NCBI GenBank assembly: GCA_951799425.1
Contig: OX637399.1
Location: 32,557,201 to 32,621,200, forward strand
DNA length: 64,000 bases
Reading direction: 5' to 3'
Source: Ilex aquifolium
Lineage: Eukaryota; Streptophyta; Magnoliopsida; Aquifoliales; Aquifoliaceae
Positions 12,170 to 24,800 of this stretch are shown here, piece by piece; within the stretch, counting starts at the first letter, position 1, and every line of letters begins with the position of its first letter. The notes under the pieces are model-generated. The model saw only the letters and a list, made by a program, of their open reading frames with translations, had not been told where the DNA came from and did not search any database. The translations under genes were made by a program, and so were the position numbers.

Positions 12170-13600
12170 CTTTGATCTGCTTCGTCACGAACAAAGTCTC
12201 CAACCTTTCAAAGAAGAAATAGATTAACAAATCAAAACAAATTCACCACTTTACCACTGGATTTGAACAGCAATAACAAGTGTGACAAGCTATTTGTAAA
12301 TTAAAAATATAATGGTAAGTAAATAGTTGTTTATAAGAAATACTAGCACCCAAAATACCAAACAAAAGCCAAAAAAATGAGTAGCATAATTATGCCAGCA
12401 CAAATTATGAAGATGAACGAATGTTATAGCCAAATCAAATTCACTAACAATAAGAGAAAATGAGAAAGAAATTACTACAACTAGGGCTGCAAATCAATTC
12501 TAGTATCTTCCTTAAATACTAGGTTCTACCGAATCCAACTAAAACACCAGACCCAAGCAAATCAACCCAGAGAAAGGTCAGGTTGAATTATATTTGGCTC
12601 TTGGACAGTTACATTGCAGTGAACCTATATCTGATACCAATGTACTTTTTTCTACTGATTGTATTCCTGTAGGTCCTCAATTTCAAGGAAATAGCTTTGA
12701 ATCTGAACTTGCACATAGTATCTTTATTTCACTGGATTAAGAAACTATCACAGACCAGTCCAAAATTTCCCTCTTTACTTATGAGTCCTCCCATCATAGC
12801 TCATTATCAGAATTCACCTTAGCACCTATAAAATCCTATGTCGACAAAAAATCACAATTAATAGTCATTTTCAAGAATACTAGGCCTCTGCTAAACTAAA
12901 AAATGGGCTTAGTCTCTTCGTTGTTATCCTCCACCATGGTCAAAAATTGTCAGATAATCAACCACGCCCCAGCTAATCTCAAATGGGCGTTAACCACATT
13001 GCTGTTACTCCATCATGAATTGTTATAAACTGCTGTTGTATAATCCCCATTCAACTCGTTACCAAACACCACATGTCAATCCCAAACACAAAAAACTAAT
13101 TTGGAAACTTCACATTGTTCTTTCAACACAATCAAACCAACCTTTATTTAGCTAAATCATATCAGGGTTTTATATGCATAATGTTGAGAATATCAAGGTG
13201 GGTGTGAAAGTATTTTTTCCATTTCTTCTTATATTGTTTTTCTCTAACATAATCCCCTACAGTATTTACCCAGAACGCAATAATCAAACAGGAAAAAAAA
13301 AAACATGTTCACCGGATAGTTCACAAGGGAAGAGCGAAGAAACCTTTTTCCGGTGGAGAAGCCAAATGACAATTGTAAGTAGGAGTAGAAGCTCAACAGA
13401 GGAAGCAACGCCGGAGATGGCCCTTGTTCGCATGGGGGAAGTGCAGGAGTTCTATTCCGTCAGTTTTCACTTTTTCTTTTCTTTTTGGTAATTACAATGT
13501 ATACCCTTGAAGTAGGAGTAAATTTTCATTTTGGTCCGTAAAATTTTAATAAAAACCCTTAAAATATTAATTGAGTTTTAATTCAGCCATTATATCCAAA
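12170..13600. other. Region upstream of RRP43; probable 5' UTR exon and promoter
   Basis: No conserved protein is visible. The minus strand between about 13450 and 13310 is GC-richer than its surroundings and could be a non-coding first exon of RRP43: TATCCG|GTGAAC at about 13314 is a possible donor, and TTTGAAAG near 12205 a possible acceptor. The same stretch contains a 49-codon minus-strand ORF, described separately. Confidence 0.35.
13284..13433 (-). CDS. Small 49-aa ORF, possible upstream ORF or membrane micropeptide
   Basis: An ATG-to-TGA frame of 50 codons in the GC-richer block upstream of RRP43. The predicted peptide has a short Arg-containing start, a hydrophobic run VELLLLLTIVIWLL that could span a membrane, then a basic HRKK. 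It may be an upstream ORF in the RRP43 leader or chance. I recognise no family. Confidence 0.18.
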   Translation of the reverse strand: MRTRAISGVASSVELLLLLTIVIWLLHRKKVSSLFPCELSGEHVFFFPV

Positions 13601-13604
13601 TTTG

Positions 13605-13795
13605 TATAAGAAAAATACAACACAACCCAAATAAAACCCAAAAATTGTAACTCAAATACATATCATTCTTGAGATAAGTGTTGCATGAGTGGATCACATT
13701 GAAAAAGTTGATGGGATCTACTCATTAAAGAGATGATATATTTGAACTACAATTTTTTGAGTTTCATTTGAGTTGTATAGTATTTACTCTTTTTA
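13605..13795. mobile_element. Foldback MITE-like element
   Basis: Two arms of roughly 55 bp are inverted relative to each other: the left contains AACCCAAATAAAACCC and TTGTAACTCAAATACATATC, the right read in reverse contains AACTCAAATGAAACTC and TTGTAGTTCAAATATATC. The flanks TTTGTATA and TTTTATA may be a decayed duplication; the exact ends are uncertain. Confidence 0.55.
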
Positions 13796-14082
13796 TAATT
13801 GATATGGAGAAGTTAAGTCACATAACCAACATGAAACTGGTTTGGAAGGCTATATTTGTCATGACAAAAAGTATATCATCATTCAATGTATCTAAAAATT
13901 GCCCTAATTTTTAGTTGTTGCTTGATTGTTTTACTCTTCTCTTATACTGGTTCATATCTCAAACTCAAAAGAAAATTTAACGAATAAAAAAATTTCTAGT
14001 CTAACCCAACGTAAGACTTAACAATTAAGATCTCAATTCGCTAGATTGTTTGCCTTTTCTTATTTGTCTGGGTGATTGTGCC

Positions 14083-14396
14083 CAAGAATCAAATTTTTGT
14101 TTCGGTCACCTAGAAAACGGAAACGTTTCGACATATTTTAAAAACGTTTCGAACCGTTTTCGGAAACGTAATGCAAAAAATTTTTTTTCAAAATATTGAT
14201 CAAAATATACTAAAGTGTCTTGAAACATTCTGAAACAATTGTGTAAATACATTGAAACATTACAAAACACCTTTTAATATTATGAAACGCCTCATAGTAT
14301 TAAAAATTCGATTTTATTATTGATTCGTTTCGATCTCCTTAAAAACAAAAACGTTTCGAATGTTTCGGTTGTTTCAAAACGAAATTTGATCATTGG
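14083..14396. mobile_element. MITE copy 1 (CGTTTCG-rich family)
   Basis: The terminal arms CAAGAATCAAATTTTTG and, in reverse from the right, CCAATGATCAAATTTCG are inverted repeats. The interior carries repeated ACGTTTCGAA and TGAAACATT motifs. The flanks TTGTGCC and TTTTGCC differ at one base. A related copy lies at 16525-16784. Confidence 0.55.
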
Positions 14397-14810
14397 TTTT
14401 GCCATGGTGTATTGAGTTGCTTAATTGGGAGAGGTTGCTCATGAGGATAAGAGTTTTGTGGGAGGGAATTGACAAAAGGTTGATGAATATGGAGTTGGTT
14501 TTTTTTATTTTTGTTTTGTTTTTCCATAACTATTGTACGAGTATTTTTGTCCATTTTCATTCAAAGTTGATTTAAATCGAATATTTTCACACACTTACTC
14601 TCAAATTATGTGCTTGCATGCTACATTCAGTCAATTCAGAGAGAATTTCTAATGGTAGCAATTTAGTTCAAAAGTATGAGAGAGTTATGTGCTAATTTCT
14701 GAACATAGGGGGGTAAAGTGCAAAACAACCGAACCACTAGGGGATAAACTGGATTTTACCCATGGAAACCAAAACCCTAAAGGGCCTAAACACACAACAC
14801 CCCACCGAGT

Positions 14811-14811
<1 letters not shown>
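14397..14811 (+). promoter_or_regulatory. CTU2 upstream region
   Basis: Spacer ahead of CTU2. It contains AAACCCTAAAGGGCC at about 14771-14785, a telo-box-like AAACCCTAA motif common in promoters of plant translation and RNA-processing genes, close to the expected transcription start. No other clear element is seen. Confidence 0.35.

Positions 14812-14863
<52 letters not shown>
14812..14863 (+). repeat. Compound (GT)n(GA)n microsatellite ending at the CTU2 ATG
   Basis: About 12 GT units run straight into about 13 GA units, ending at most one or two bases before the CTU2 start codon at 14864. It therefore forms the end of the 5' leader. The frame stays open through the repeat but contains no in-frame ATG. 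Confidence 0.95.
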
Positions 14864-14866
<3 letters not shown>

Positions 14867-17800
14867 GCGTGCAGTTCAGCAACTTGCCAGTCCGGTTGCT
14901 ACAAGGACACCGGCGAAGTTGAACAGGAAACAAAGAAAAATGAATCAGCCAATGGTATCGTGTATAGTGGCAACGGCGATAATCATCTTCACAACCTGTG
15001 CTTAAAATGCAAGGTTAATGAAGCAATCGTCGCCGCCGGTGGCGGCGGAGGAGATGGTGGTCGATTTTGTGCGGACTGTTTCCGAAGTAATCTTTTCGGC
15101 AAGTTTAGGTTTGCTGTCACTTCCAACGCCATGATTTCGTCTTCCGACAACGTCCTCGTCGCTTTCTCCGGTGGTCCTTCTTCCAGGTTTCTCTCTACAA
15201 CTTTCCTTCTTTCACATTTACGGAAATATGCGATTTAGAAACTCAATTATTCGTTTCAATTTGCGATTTACCTACGTTTTAGCAGATTTCTTTTAATTTT
15301 CCTGAGTTTTCAACTTTGTTCTTTATATGTTTGAATATTTGCAATTTCGAATTTAATTTTAATGCTTTCAATGAGTAGAGAATGGAAATAATTTGCTCTT
15401 TCTGAACAGCAATATTAATGTCCCCAGTTTACGTGTATGCTTATTTTTTTAAGCAGAAAAGTAAATGTATGCTAAAAGATTAACACCTTGTTGAACTTCC
15501 CTTGAATATTTGGCGTAGGATGTATGAATTATATTTGTTGATAGGTATCTAAGAACCTTCTTGCGAGATTGATTGTGATTCAGTTCTATATGTTTATGGC
15601 GTTGAAGTTTTTTCTCTGAATCTTTTAGGGTAGCTCTTCAGTTTGTTCATGAGATGCAACATAAAGCACTGAAGAACTTTGATGCAAGTAGGGATAGGTC
15701 TTTACCAGTATTTGGTGTTGGAGTTGCTTTTATTGATGAAACTGCTATTTACCAAGTCCCTTCTCATGAATATGACAAATCAATTCAAGACATGAAATTG
15801 ATTGTCTCAAATTTAGCTCCTCCCATGAAAGAATTTCATGTTGCTCCAATTGAAAGCATCTATTCTTCAGATTCTAGTGATGGAAGGAACCAGTTGAAAG
15901 AGTTATTGATTGCTGTCAGTGATGTTACTGGAAAAGAAGATCTTCTGTTGCATCTGCGAATGTTGGGCTTGCAAAAGGTTTAGCCTAATATACTGTCATT
16001 TATGTGTTGACACAGGAGAAGGGAAGGGAGGCTAATTCATGCAAGATGATGCATTTTTTTTGTGCAGATTGCTCTTGAAAAGGGATACACCAAACTTGTG
16101 CTAGGTTCATGCACATCAAGGCTAGCCTGCCATGTCATTACAGCAACTGTCAAGGTTTGTATCTGTTGTATATATTTTTTCTTTCTTTTTTTTTGTTTTT
16201 GTTGTTTCCAATACATGGCTTTTGCAGAACTCTATCGTACCCATTTTGAGGGGATCCAAATATCAACTTGTGTACCCATAATAATTCCCTTGTATGCTAT
16301 CGATGAAGTCAAAACAAAAATTACGTGGGACAAATTAACTGTGGATAATAAAAGTTGAAGGTTGATAAGCATTTGTGTCAGTGAACTAACCACTGAATGT
16401 GAGTCAGGTTTCTTCCTTTCAGGCTGCTGACAAATCTTCACTGTAGATTTCGTTGAGTTGATGTTTCCTAATCATGGAGGAATTTCCTGAAAATTGATAG
16501 ACAACTCTAACTAGATATATACATGGATCAAAATTTTGTTTTGGTACATTATTTCCGTCACCTTGGAAGCAGAAATGTTGTGAATTGTTTTAAAAACGTT
16601 TCGGAACCAAAATGGAAACACATGAAAATTTTAAAATTTGTTTCTAGAACATTCCGAGACATTAGTCGAGACACTTCAAAACACCTCAAAACATATAAAT
16701 TTTGCTATTTAATAACTGATTCATTTTGGTTTAATAGACACATTTTGGCTGTTTCGGTGAAAACAAAACGAAATTTCAATCCTCGGATACATATTTATTT
16801 CCTTCAAGATGGAAACTTTGTTACACTTCTAAGCTACTATTCTTCCCAATAGATCTAGTGAAATGGAAGGACAAGAATATGATATTTGTGCTTTAATGGT
16901 GTTGGGGAACAGAGGATGAACTGTTTTTGAGTTCTGCCTAGAAACATCTCTTCCTTTTTTGATCTCATATTGAAGGAACTTAAAGTAAGATTGGACATGG
17001 GAAAAGAAGTATTTTCTAGTTCTAACACTATTAACGGAAGGACAAAATTTAAAAGTCTTGTATAACGGAAGGACAAAATTTAAAAGTCTTGTATACTTTG
17101 ACAAGCTTTCTAAGGTACAAGTTATTTTTTTCCATTAGAAGTATGCCACGATGCTACCAAGCTGTCGGTTTTTTTTTTAATATAATAAAACCACTCATGT
17201 TTTTTCCTATGGCACTTATCACTTGTGCTTTGTTCTGATCCAATAAGTTGACTAATGAAGGCGCTGATGTGAGATATGAGATATCCCTACACAACGTATA
17301 ATATTGTGGCCTATTGGTTTGCTGCCAGGCATAGATTTGAAAAGCTTTAACTGGTTTAGCATGTTGTGAAAACGGTGGAGAAAACAATTAGGGATGGACT
17401 TGACCTGGTGTGGAAGGTTAGAACTAAGATTAATTGAAACTAAGATTAATTGAAAGCTGCTGGACCTGTTTCAATTAGAGTTAGGACTGCAAGATTAGAA
17501 ATTAAAGAATTGTGATTAGTAAAACCAATATGATAGATTTATGAGGAGTTAGCAGTATTGAGCCAATGATATGACTTTATATATTTACGATTTACGTTAG
17601 AGCACCACTATAATTCATGATTTACAAAGTTCCTTCCGCTCCTAAAACATGAATGAGGAAGATAAAACTATCTCAGCAGCATAATAATCTAAAGTCTGAA
17701 CCAACATAAGCATTACTGCTGCATTCTCTCTTGTGAAGACCATGTTCCAGTGTTGCATTGACTATTCATTTTGCCCTTTTTACAGTTAGCATGCTGAATC

Positions 17801-19912
17801 AACTATATATTTTCATCTAATGTTTCATTTATCTGAGGACGCTGCCACATTTTTCCTTGTGAAAGGTTCAATGGGTTTAACAAATATCAAGGACCGTGGT
17901 GGAAAAGCACCTTCCTTTGTTATAAAATTATTTTCTTTTTTACCAGGGCCAAGGTTATTCTTTGGCAGCAGATATCCAGTATGTCGATGCAAGATGGCAG
18001 GTGCCAGTGGTGCTTCCCTTACGTGATTGTCTCGCTCAAGAGGTCGACATGCTTTGCAGTCTCGACAGGTTTGCATATGTGTACTCTGCCTATTTTTTTT
18101 TTTTTTTTGTGTGTGTGTGTGTGTGTGCTTGTTTATATATATGTTTTTGTCTTTTTTATTTGTTAATTTGATATGACAATTCGAATGAGATTTTATACCT
18201 TCATTACATAAATTAACAGTGTCATTGTTGTCAGATAAAATATTTCAATGAATTTTATTGTTTAAAATGCATTGATAAAATCATCATATTTACTACACCA
18301 TGATGGGACTGATCTTATTTTGGCAGGGCAGTTTAAGGACTGTGGAGGTGTTTAACGGTCCTCGTTCCGGCATCAATGGCTTGGTCTCATCGTTTGTTAA
18401 GCTATTGCAGGTAAAAAAAAATAGATTAGGTTTATCATAGATTCAATTCAATAGTGATCTTATTATCAATTGTGGGTGTTTTAACAAGCAATGATGGGAA
18501 GTATTGCCTTTGAAACCGTAAGTGTGTTTTACAAATAACGTGGGAACATTGTGGAAGTGGTGTCAAATAACATTTAATTATCTGCAACGAAACATGGACT
18601 TGGTTTCTAAAGAGCAGGTACACATGCTGCTACAATAAGTAAAGAACCTTTAGATGTTAGAAGACTAGTATCCTGCCTTAGTTACACACATATGCAAGGG
18701 AATTAAATTCATTTGCTCAGCAAAAAACCCATGACAGAATCTGTTATAAATATTCTTGCAGCTGGTTATGCATGGTTTCCTTGAAGTTGATTTTGACGCT
18801 TTAAGGTATCTGCCAAACCATAATACATCTTGGTGTATTTCAGGAGGAAAATCCTTCTCGAGAATGCACAATTGTAAGAACTGCTGGAAAGCTTACACCA
18901 TTCCATTTCAATAGGATTCCAGAAATTGATGACTTTAATGTTCAGTTGGCATCCCGAAGGCGTCAAAAGAAATTCAATCTGAAGAATAATGAATCTCTTC
19001 CTCCAGAGTCGTTCTGTCCGATTTGCAATAGCCCACTCAACAAATCTGACTTCCTAAGTTCAAGCAGTTCTCAGAATGGGCAAATAAGTGCTGAAATATT
19101 TGGGGCTAAATGTTGTGTGAGTTGCCAGTTTCAGATACTTCCCAAGGAATCATCATCTATGGAGCATTTTGTTTCACACTTACCACCGGCAATTGTTACC
19201 CAGACAAAAAAAGGTGGCTTTGACAACCAGATATGGCTAAGGTGAGAGAGATTATGTATGCCTTTTAGCACTTCATAAATCATATGTGTCTGATCAGGGG
19301 ATATTTTAAATTCCGAGCTTATGACCTCTATAGTTGCCTTGGTGCTACGCATGGACTGCAGCTACAAGACCAGTTTCTGACATCTGATGAATATCTATAT
19401 TTTGCTTCTTTTAAGGCTATTGGAAACTTTTTAACCGTGCTTAAAAGTATTTCAACAATCTTGATTGGGATCCTCCATTCTCTAGAGTGTGTTAGGCCAT
19501 TTAATTAGGATCCTCCTCCGCTGAATGTGGGACTATCATCCAGCTTCCCTTATATTATATTATATATAGAAAGATTTTGAGAAAGGGGCTTCTTCAAATA
19601 TCCCATAAATTCAGTAGAGGCTTCAAAAAAAGCTTGTAGGTTGGGGGGAGTTGGAATGCAAGCACGTCACTCTAGACCTAGAGGGAAGTTGAAGATATGG
19701 AAGTAGAAAGGCCACAAACCTTAATTTTGACTTGACTAATGTTCCAAAAATGCTGTTCAGGCTTACTGCTTTTCTTGCCCATGTACCATGTTGGTATTCA
19801 TTTTACCTTTTGTAGGGGATATCTACCATGTATTCACTTGATTCTTTATGATGTTTTCAGGGAGCAAATCCAAGATTGCTTACTTTCAGACAGCGAAGAT
19901 GGAACCCCTTGA
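14864..19912 (+). CDS. CTU2: Cytoplasmic tRNA 2-thiolation protein 2 (CTU2/NCS2)
   Basis: Partner of CTU1/ROL5 in 2-thiolation of U34 in tRNAs for Lys, Glu and Gln, using sulfur relayed by URM1. Seven coding exons: 14864-15186, 15629-15977, 16068-16154, 17947-18068, 18332-18410, 18844-19241 and 19861-19912, together 1410 nt or 469 aa, close to the plant family length. Landmarks: N-terminal Cys pairs (CLKCK, CADCF), FRSNLFGKFRFAVTS, the degenerate PP-loop VLVAFSGGPSSR, RDRSLPVFGVGVAF, KLVLGSCTSRLACH, RTAGKLTPFHFNRIPE, and a C-terminal Cys cluster (FCPICNSP, CCVSCQFQILP). Intron 4 offers two AG acceptors 5 nt apart; only the distal one (exon from 18332) keeps the frame. The start is the first ATG after the microsatellite and matches the MAC start usual in plants. 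Confidence 0.96.
16525..16784. mobile_element. MITE copy 2 (same family as 14083-14396) in CTU2 intron 3
   Basis: Ends GGATCAAAATTTTGTTTTGG and, in reverse from the right, GAGGATTGAAATTTCGTTTTG-like sequence mirror copy 1, and the interior repeats AACGTTTCGGAA and ACATTCCGAGACATT. The flanks ATATACAT and GGATACAT agree at six of eight bases, suggesting an 8-bp hAT-type duplication. Confidence 0.5.
17032..17093 (+). repeat. 31-bp tandem duplication in CTU2 intron 3
   Basis: Two identical 31-bp copies beginning TAACGGAAGGACAAAATTT lie head to tail. Perfect identity implies a recent duplication. It is deep inside an intron. Confidence 0.9.
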
Positions 19913-21064
19913 GCCTGCCACGTGCATACTCTTCAAAAGTTCATATGCAGTTTATAGACAATTCGGTCTAGGTGCTAGCCTCTTTAGTGCTAGCCTCTTT
20001 AAAGCATTGGGTCACATAGCGTGGTTGCTTGGGAACTCGGCAAGTGATAACAACCTGCAGCTACAAGCAGGATAATAGGAAAGAGAAATAGGTTCCAGAT
20101 TTTGATCAATTTAGTAGTGCTCAATTTAGGTGGTTGCTCCATCGTAGGATATGTAGAATATGAAACTGTGACAAATCTGCAGGCATCCGTCAATAGATTC
20201 GACCTCCTTCTTCAAGGTAATGCTCATCTTCATTGGAGCTTTTCGGCAATAAGCTTTGGCATCGGCAATGGTTTCGAATACGTAGTGTGGATATTTATTA
20301 ATTGTTTGTGTAAAAATTAATTTTAGAACCTTTTTAAGTGACTTGTTATTCGTGTTCTTGAATTAGATTGCTTTTCCATTAGCAACCCTGGTATCACTAG
20401 CCCTATTTATTCAATTAGTGAGTGTTTGTGTGTTTTGGTGGGTTTTTTTTTTCCGGGGGGGGAGGGGGGGGGGGGGTTGGAGTTGGAATGAAACTAGAGT
20501 GAAATTCTTTTGGTGGTAACGAGAGCATTTCCAATAGATATAAAAAAAAAATATTTATCTTTTCATCTAAGACATCCGGGTTAAAATATATATCAATACT
20601 AAAAAGGAAGAAAGATGGAAGCCAAATTTATACCTAAAAAGACAAGCATAAAATAATAAATTGATTAGAATAAAAAGTCCTATTGGAGTGGTATATAAAA
20701 TTTTAATATTTATTTTAATTTTTTGGTAAAGATGTTCTTTATTTTTAAAAAAAATATTCTCTATTTTAAAGAGAACTATTGGAGATGCTGAGAGCTAGAG
20801 ATTCTTTCTTAAGAGAATTATTGAATCAGATTGCAAGTATGCAGGAAGTGCCTTCATACTCCGTCCCGTGGGTCGGGGACAACGTTAATTCTGCGTGTTT
20901 GGGTTGACATGTATAACTAGTAAATTGAAATTTTTGTACATTTTTAACTTACAATCAAGCCTACTACTCATATCCTTATAAACTCCAAGTACACTTAATT
21001 TAAATGCAAATGAACATTTAAAAAAAAAAGTAATTTTATAAATATTCATGAATAAGGTTATCAT
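19913..21064. other. CTU2 3' side and spacer, with a probable MITE
   Basis: Convergent spacer after the CTU2 stop. It holds a G-rich run (about 20454-20477) and, at about 20523-20789, an AT-rich MITE-like element whose arms GCATTTCCAATAG and CTATTGGAGATGC are inverted copies of each other. This GCATCTCCAATAG type is common in plant genomes. No clean target duplication was found. Confidence 0.5.
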
Positions 21065-21600
21065 TGATGAGTCCAAATTCAACTGAGTCTAAGCCCAATT
21101 CATGGAGTAAACCCAAGTTAGCTACAAAACAAGACAAGCTTAGCTAATGATCTCAACCTAATCCGAAGCTCAAGTGTTCAGGAAGATCAATACACGTGGA
21201 GAGTAAACATCTAGATAGCCATTACTCGAAGATAATACCTATCCTTAATTGTAGCTATTCTTCCCAAAAAGCTAGTAGCCTAATCTTCACGTTAACGCCT
21301 CAATTAGGGTTCTGTGCCTATAAATTATAAACCCTCCACACACAAGGGACACAGCTATCTCTCACATAGCTGGAGAACACACATCTCACCTTGAGCGTAC
21401 TATTGCGTTCTCTCTCTCTCCAACTACTTTATACTCTCTCATTAGTAAAGCTCTCCGCCCACCGTTATCGCCTTCAATAATTAGGTCATCCAGACCCAAT
21501 AATCTAATCTTTGTCTCTTATTATTAATTACTTCATTAATTGATTCACAACACAAACTCGACTGATTGATTATCCATAAATTCACTTTTGTGTATCATCA
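21065..21600 (+). mobile_element. Solo LTR of an LTR retrotransposon
   Basis: A 536-bp block begins TGATGAGTCC and ends GTGTATCATCA, giving the TG...CA ends and short TGATGA/TCATCA inverted repeat expected of an LTR. An exact 5-bp duplication ATCAT flanks it (21060-21064 and 21601-21605). Inside are a TATA-like CCTATAAATTATAAACC near 21319, a CT-rich leader-like segment and AT-rich 3' part. No internal retrotransposon region or second LTR is present, so it is a recombined solo LTR. Confidence 0.85.
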
Positions 21601-21830
21601 ATCATAACGGACACCATATGACACACCTTTGCAATGCCATTTCATCAATCAACATTTACAAAAGTTTAAAAAAAAAAAAACAAATTAAGTCTGAATCAAC
21701 TCATCATACAATATCTCATTTGCTTACAGAGTATTCATCAGGTAAAACTGCATGCAGTCGTAGTTTCCAAACCCGATTTTTCTTTTTACAACAAAAAAAT
21801 ATAGCATATGAAAATTATGCGTATCCACAA

Positions 21831-24800
21831 TCACACGAGGGAAAAGAATTCCTCCAATTGATTTTCACTCACGAGCACACCTAGTTTCTGGGTAAAAACT
21901 TCATCAATCAAGTCAACTCCAATACTTCTGGCTGCATCAGCAGGAGATACCTCAATGTATTCATTTAGGTTGTGCACAGTTCCATCTGCACAAGTAGATG
22001 CAGCAAAATAGAAGAAATGATCAAAACAATGTTTACCAAGCATTCCGGTGAAATGTCTTCACCAATTACAAACAGAGAAAAGGAAATCATGAAATTAGTT
22101 GAAGCATCAAGGGTGTTAGTGCATGCGTGTCACACACCCACACACACACACGAGGGGAGAGAAAGAGAGAGGGGGGGGGGCATGGGAGGGAAAGTACACA
22201 CATAATAAGAGATACCAAATGAGAGAGCATGTAAGAGTAGCAGAATGACAAACATTTGCAGACATGTTTGGCATTTTTCTACAAAAGGAAACCCAAATTC
22301 AATCCAGCTACGAGGATACTCTTATTTATCCTGTGCCTTTTCTTAACCAGCCTAGCAGTTTGGTTGCTTCTAGAAATCATGTCAGCTGTTTGGTCTCATC
22401 AAAAAATTTCCCCCTCTTTGGCTAGACCAAACACACCTTCGGGTTTGTTTCTTAATCTGTTATATAGGATGAGTTTAAGTTCGGCCTGCAATAGCCAAGC
22501 ACAAACCAGACACATTGTCACCTCTACTAAACAATGAAGAAACATAACTCAAAAAGGGGGCATTGGTTGTTAAAGTTGAAACAGTCCACTGCATTTTAAG
22601 TTAAACTAAGATTCTGCAGTAGAAGTAGAGAATGTGGTATCCACTGCACTTTTAGTTAAGCTATTCTTCAATAAAAGTACACAGCACAGAAAAGAACCAC
22701 CACATAGTACAAATGATGCCAAAAATTGTCTTGGAAGACCCTCATTAAAACAATCTTTGTGGAAAAGGGACCTAAGCTCGGTTTAAATCCCATCTAGAAC
22801 ATCATTCCGATCATTCAATTTCCGCAGCATGTCCAGCAGCTCTGTAACTCAGTTCAACTCCCCCCCCCCCCAAAAAAAAAAATGTCAAAATGAAATTCTG
22901 GTCAACAAATAGGGATCTATGTAATAAACAACGAATGTCATCCAAAAAGAAGACCACCATTTCTGCAACCTAGGAGAAAACTATCAGTGAAGTGTGTTTC
23001 ACTTTAATAAGAATCCGATAAGTACTCGCGCTTACAGGCTTAAAGTGCGCATGCACCCTTCTGGCTGCACAAGCTCCAAGAGTAGTGACATGACACTACA
23101 GCATAAAACAAAGTAATCGCCAATATGATTCCTTCGTCTGGCCATGCTATTACTCTCACAAACGCAAACAGAAATACTAATGTGAACCCATGGTAGTATA
23201 CTAAAGGAGTTTCACAAATGACACCCGACCGAAGCCAATACCTCTAAGAGCACTTATATACGCTTAATCGAAACTTGTAGGCAGAAACACACCTTTTTTT
23301 CTGAACATGTTAGTCAGTGTGTGTGTGTATATACATATAATGTATATTTTAAGTAGAATTTGTTTTTCATTTTTGTATTTGTTTTTTCTTTTTCCTTATA
23401 GGAATATACGATTTAATTGTGCATATAAACTCCTTACAATGTCCTGTGTTAGGTGGTATCTTCAAAACCAGTTGAATATTTAGCCATGTCCCAGTGTCCT
23501 TGAATTCAATAACTAGGCAAATTCTATAATTGATAATCTTTTTAGTAATGCAAAATTATACTTGATACAAAGTATTCAAACATTTCAAATGTGAAAGATT
23601 GAGAAACATAAGCTCTGTCGTGGCATTGCAGATAGGGATGCCATGGGACAAGGCAGGCAAGCCATTAAAATCTGACCTGGATGCCAGGCTTGGGTAGATT
23701 ATGTGGCCAGTCCAAGCCCTTGGCCCACAGTTTTTACTAATTTTTATTTTTATACTTAATTGTTTAAAAAATATAGATAAAATTAACATATGAATCAACA
23801 ATACATATATTGTTTCAGGATACCTAATCTTTCGGCCTTCCACTTTATCTGCCCATAGTTAGTAGTTATTACTGAGATATTTCAGCTAGGCAGCCCCCTA
23901 TCCATCCAAAAAAGAACGATTGTTTAGTCTCAACAACTGGGCCGTCCTACGGGCCATGACTTTTAGCCCTAGCCCTAAATATTGTTGGGCCAATTTTTTT
24001 TGGCATAGGCCTTGCCAAAGGGCCAAAAAAATTGGCCCAACCCCTTTTTTTTCCACACTGGGCAGACCGCGCAACCCATGCATATCCTTAAGGATAGAAT
24101 ATGGATTTTGTCTCATTCTTCAAAGTTATACATGGAACACAATTTAAACCACCATTTTGGAACATAATTTTAACACATATATCTTTCATGAAATAACCAT
24201 GCATCAATACTTTTCACAGAAATCCAAGTTGAATAATATATGCGTTGATATTCTCTGGCACAATTTGTTAAATTATTGCTTCCTGCATTACCTTCAGCAA
24301 CTATGGGTTCATATGCTGGAGGTTGATAAATCCAATTTCCTACAGAATCTTTCATGTGTCTTCTATCAGACGCAAAGGAACGGATGAATATTGGAGCATG
24401 CACAATCCGGAAGAACCTGAGATTACAAAAGCAGATTCTTCCCATGATAATCATGTTCTCATTATGTGTAAGATTTAGATACATTCATTGAGAAACATGG
24501 AGTTCAATGATTGCTAAAAAAGAGAGAAACATGGTAATGAATCGAATTTTGTCAGCAAACAATAAAAAGCAACAATAGAAAAAGAAATCCAAAGCTGCCC
24601 TAACTTCTGACGCGGATCAGGAAGAATAATGTGGGAAGAGAAGGAGGAGGAGGAGAAGGAGTCAGAAAGAGATTTGGAGCAATCAAATTTCAATCAAACA
24701 ATAATAATCAAGTCTTCCGATAAATCAACCTCTTAATAAAGGGGATCCCAAAACCCTAAAATTAAAAATTCCAAATATAACTCTACTACCAAAGTTAAAA

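Noticed and set aside
14816-14863. In-frame N-terminal extension of CTU2 (VCVCVRERER)
   Set aside because: It is translated microsatellite without an ATG; homologues start at MAC.
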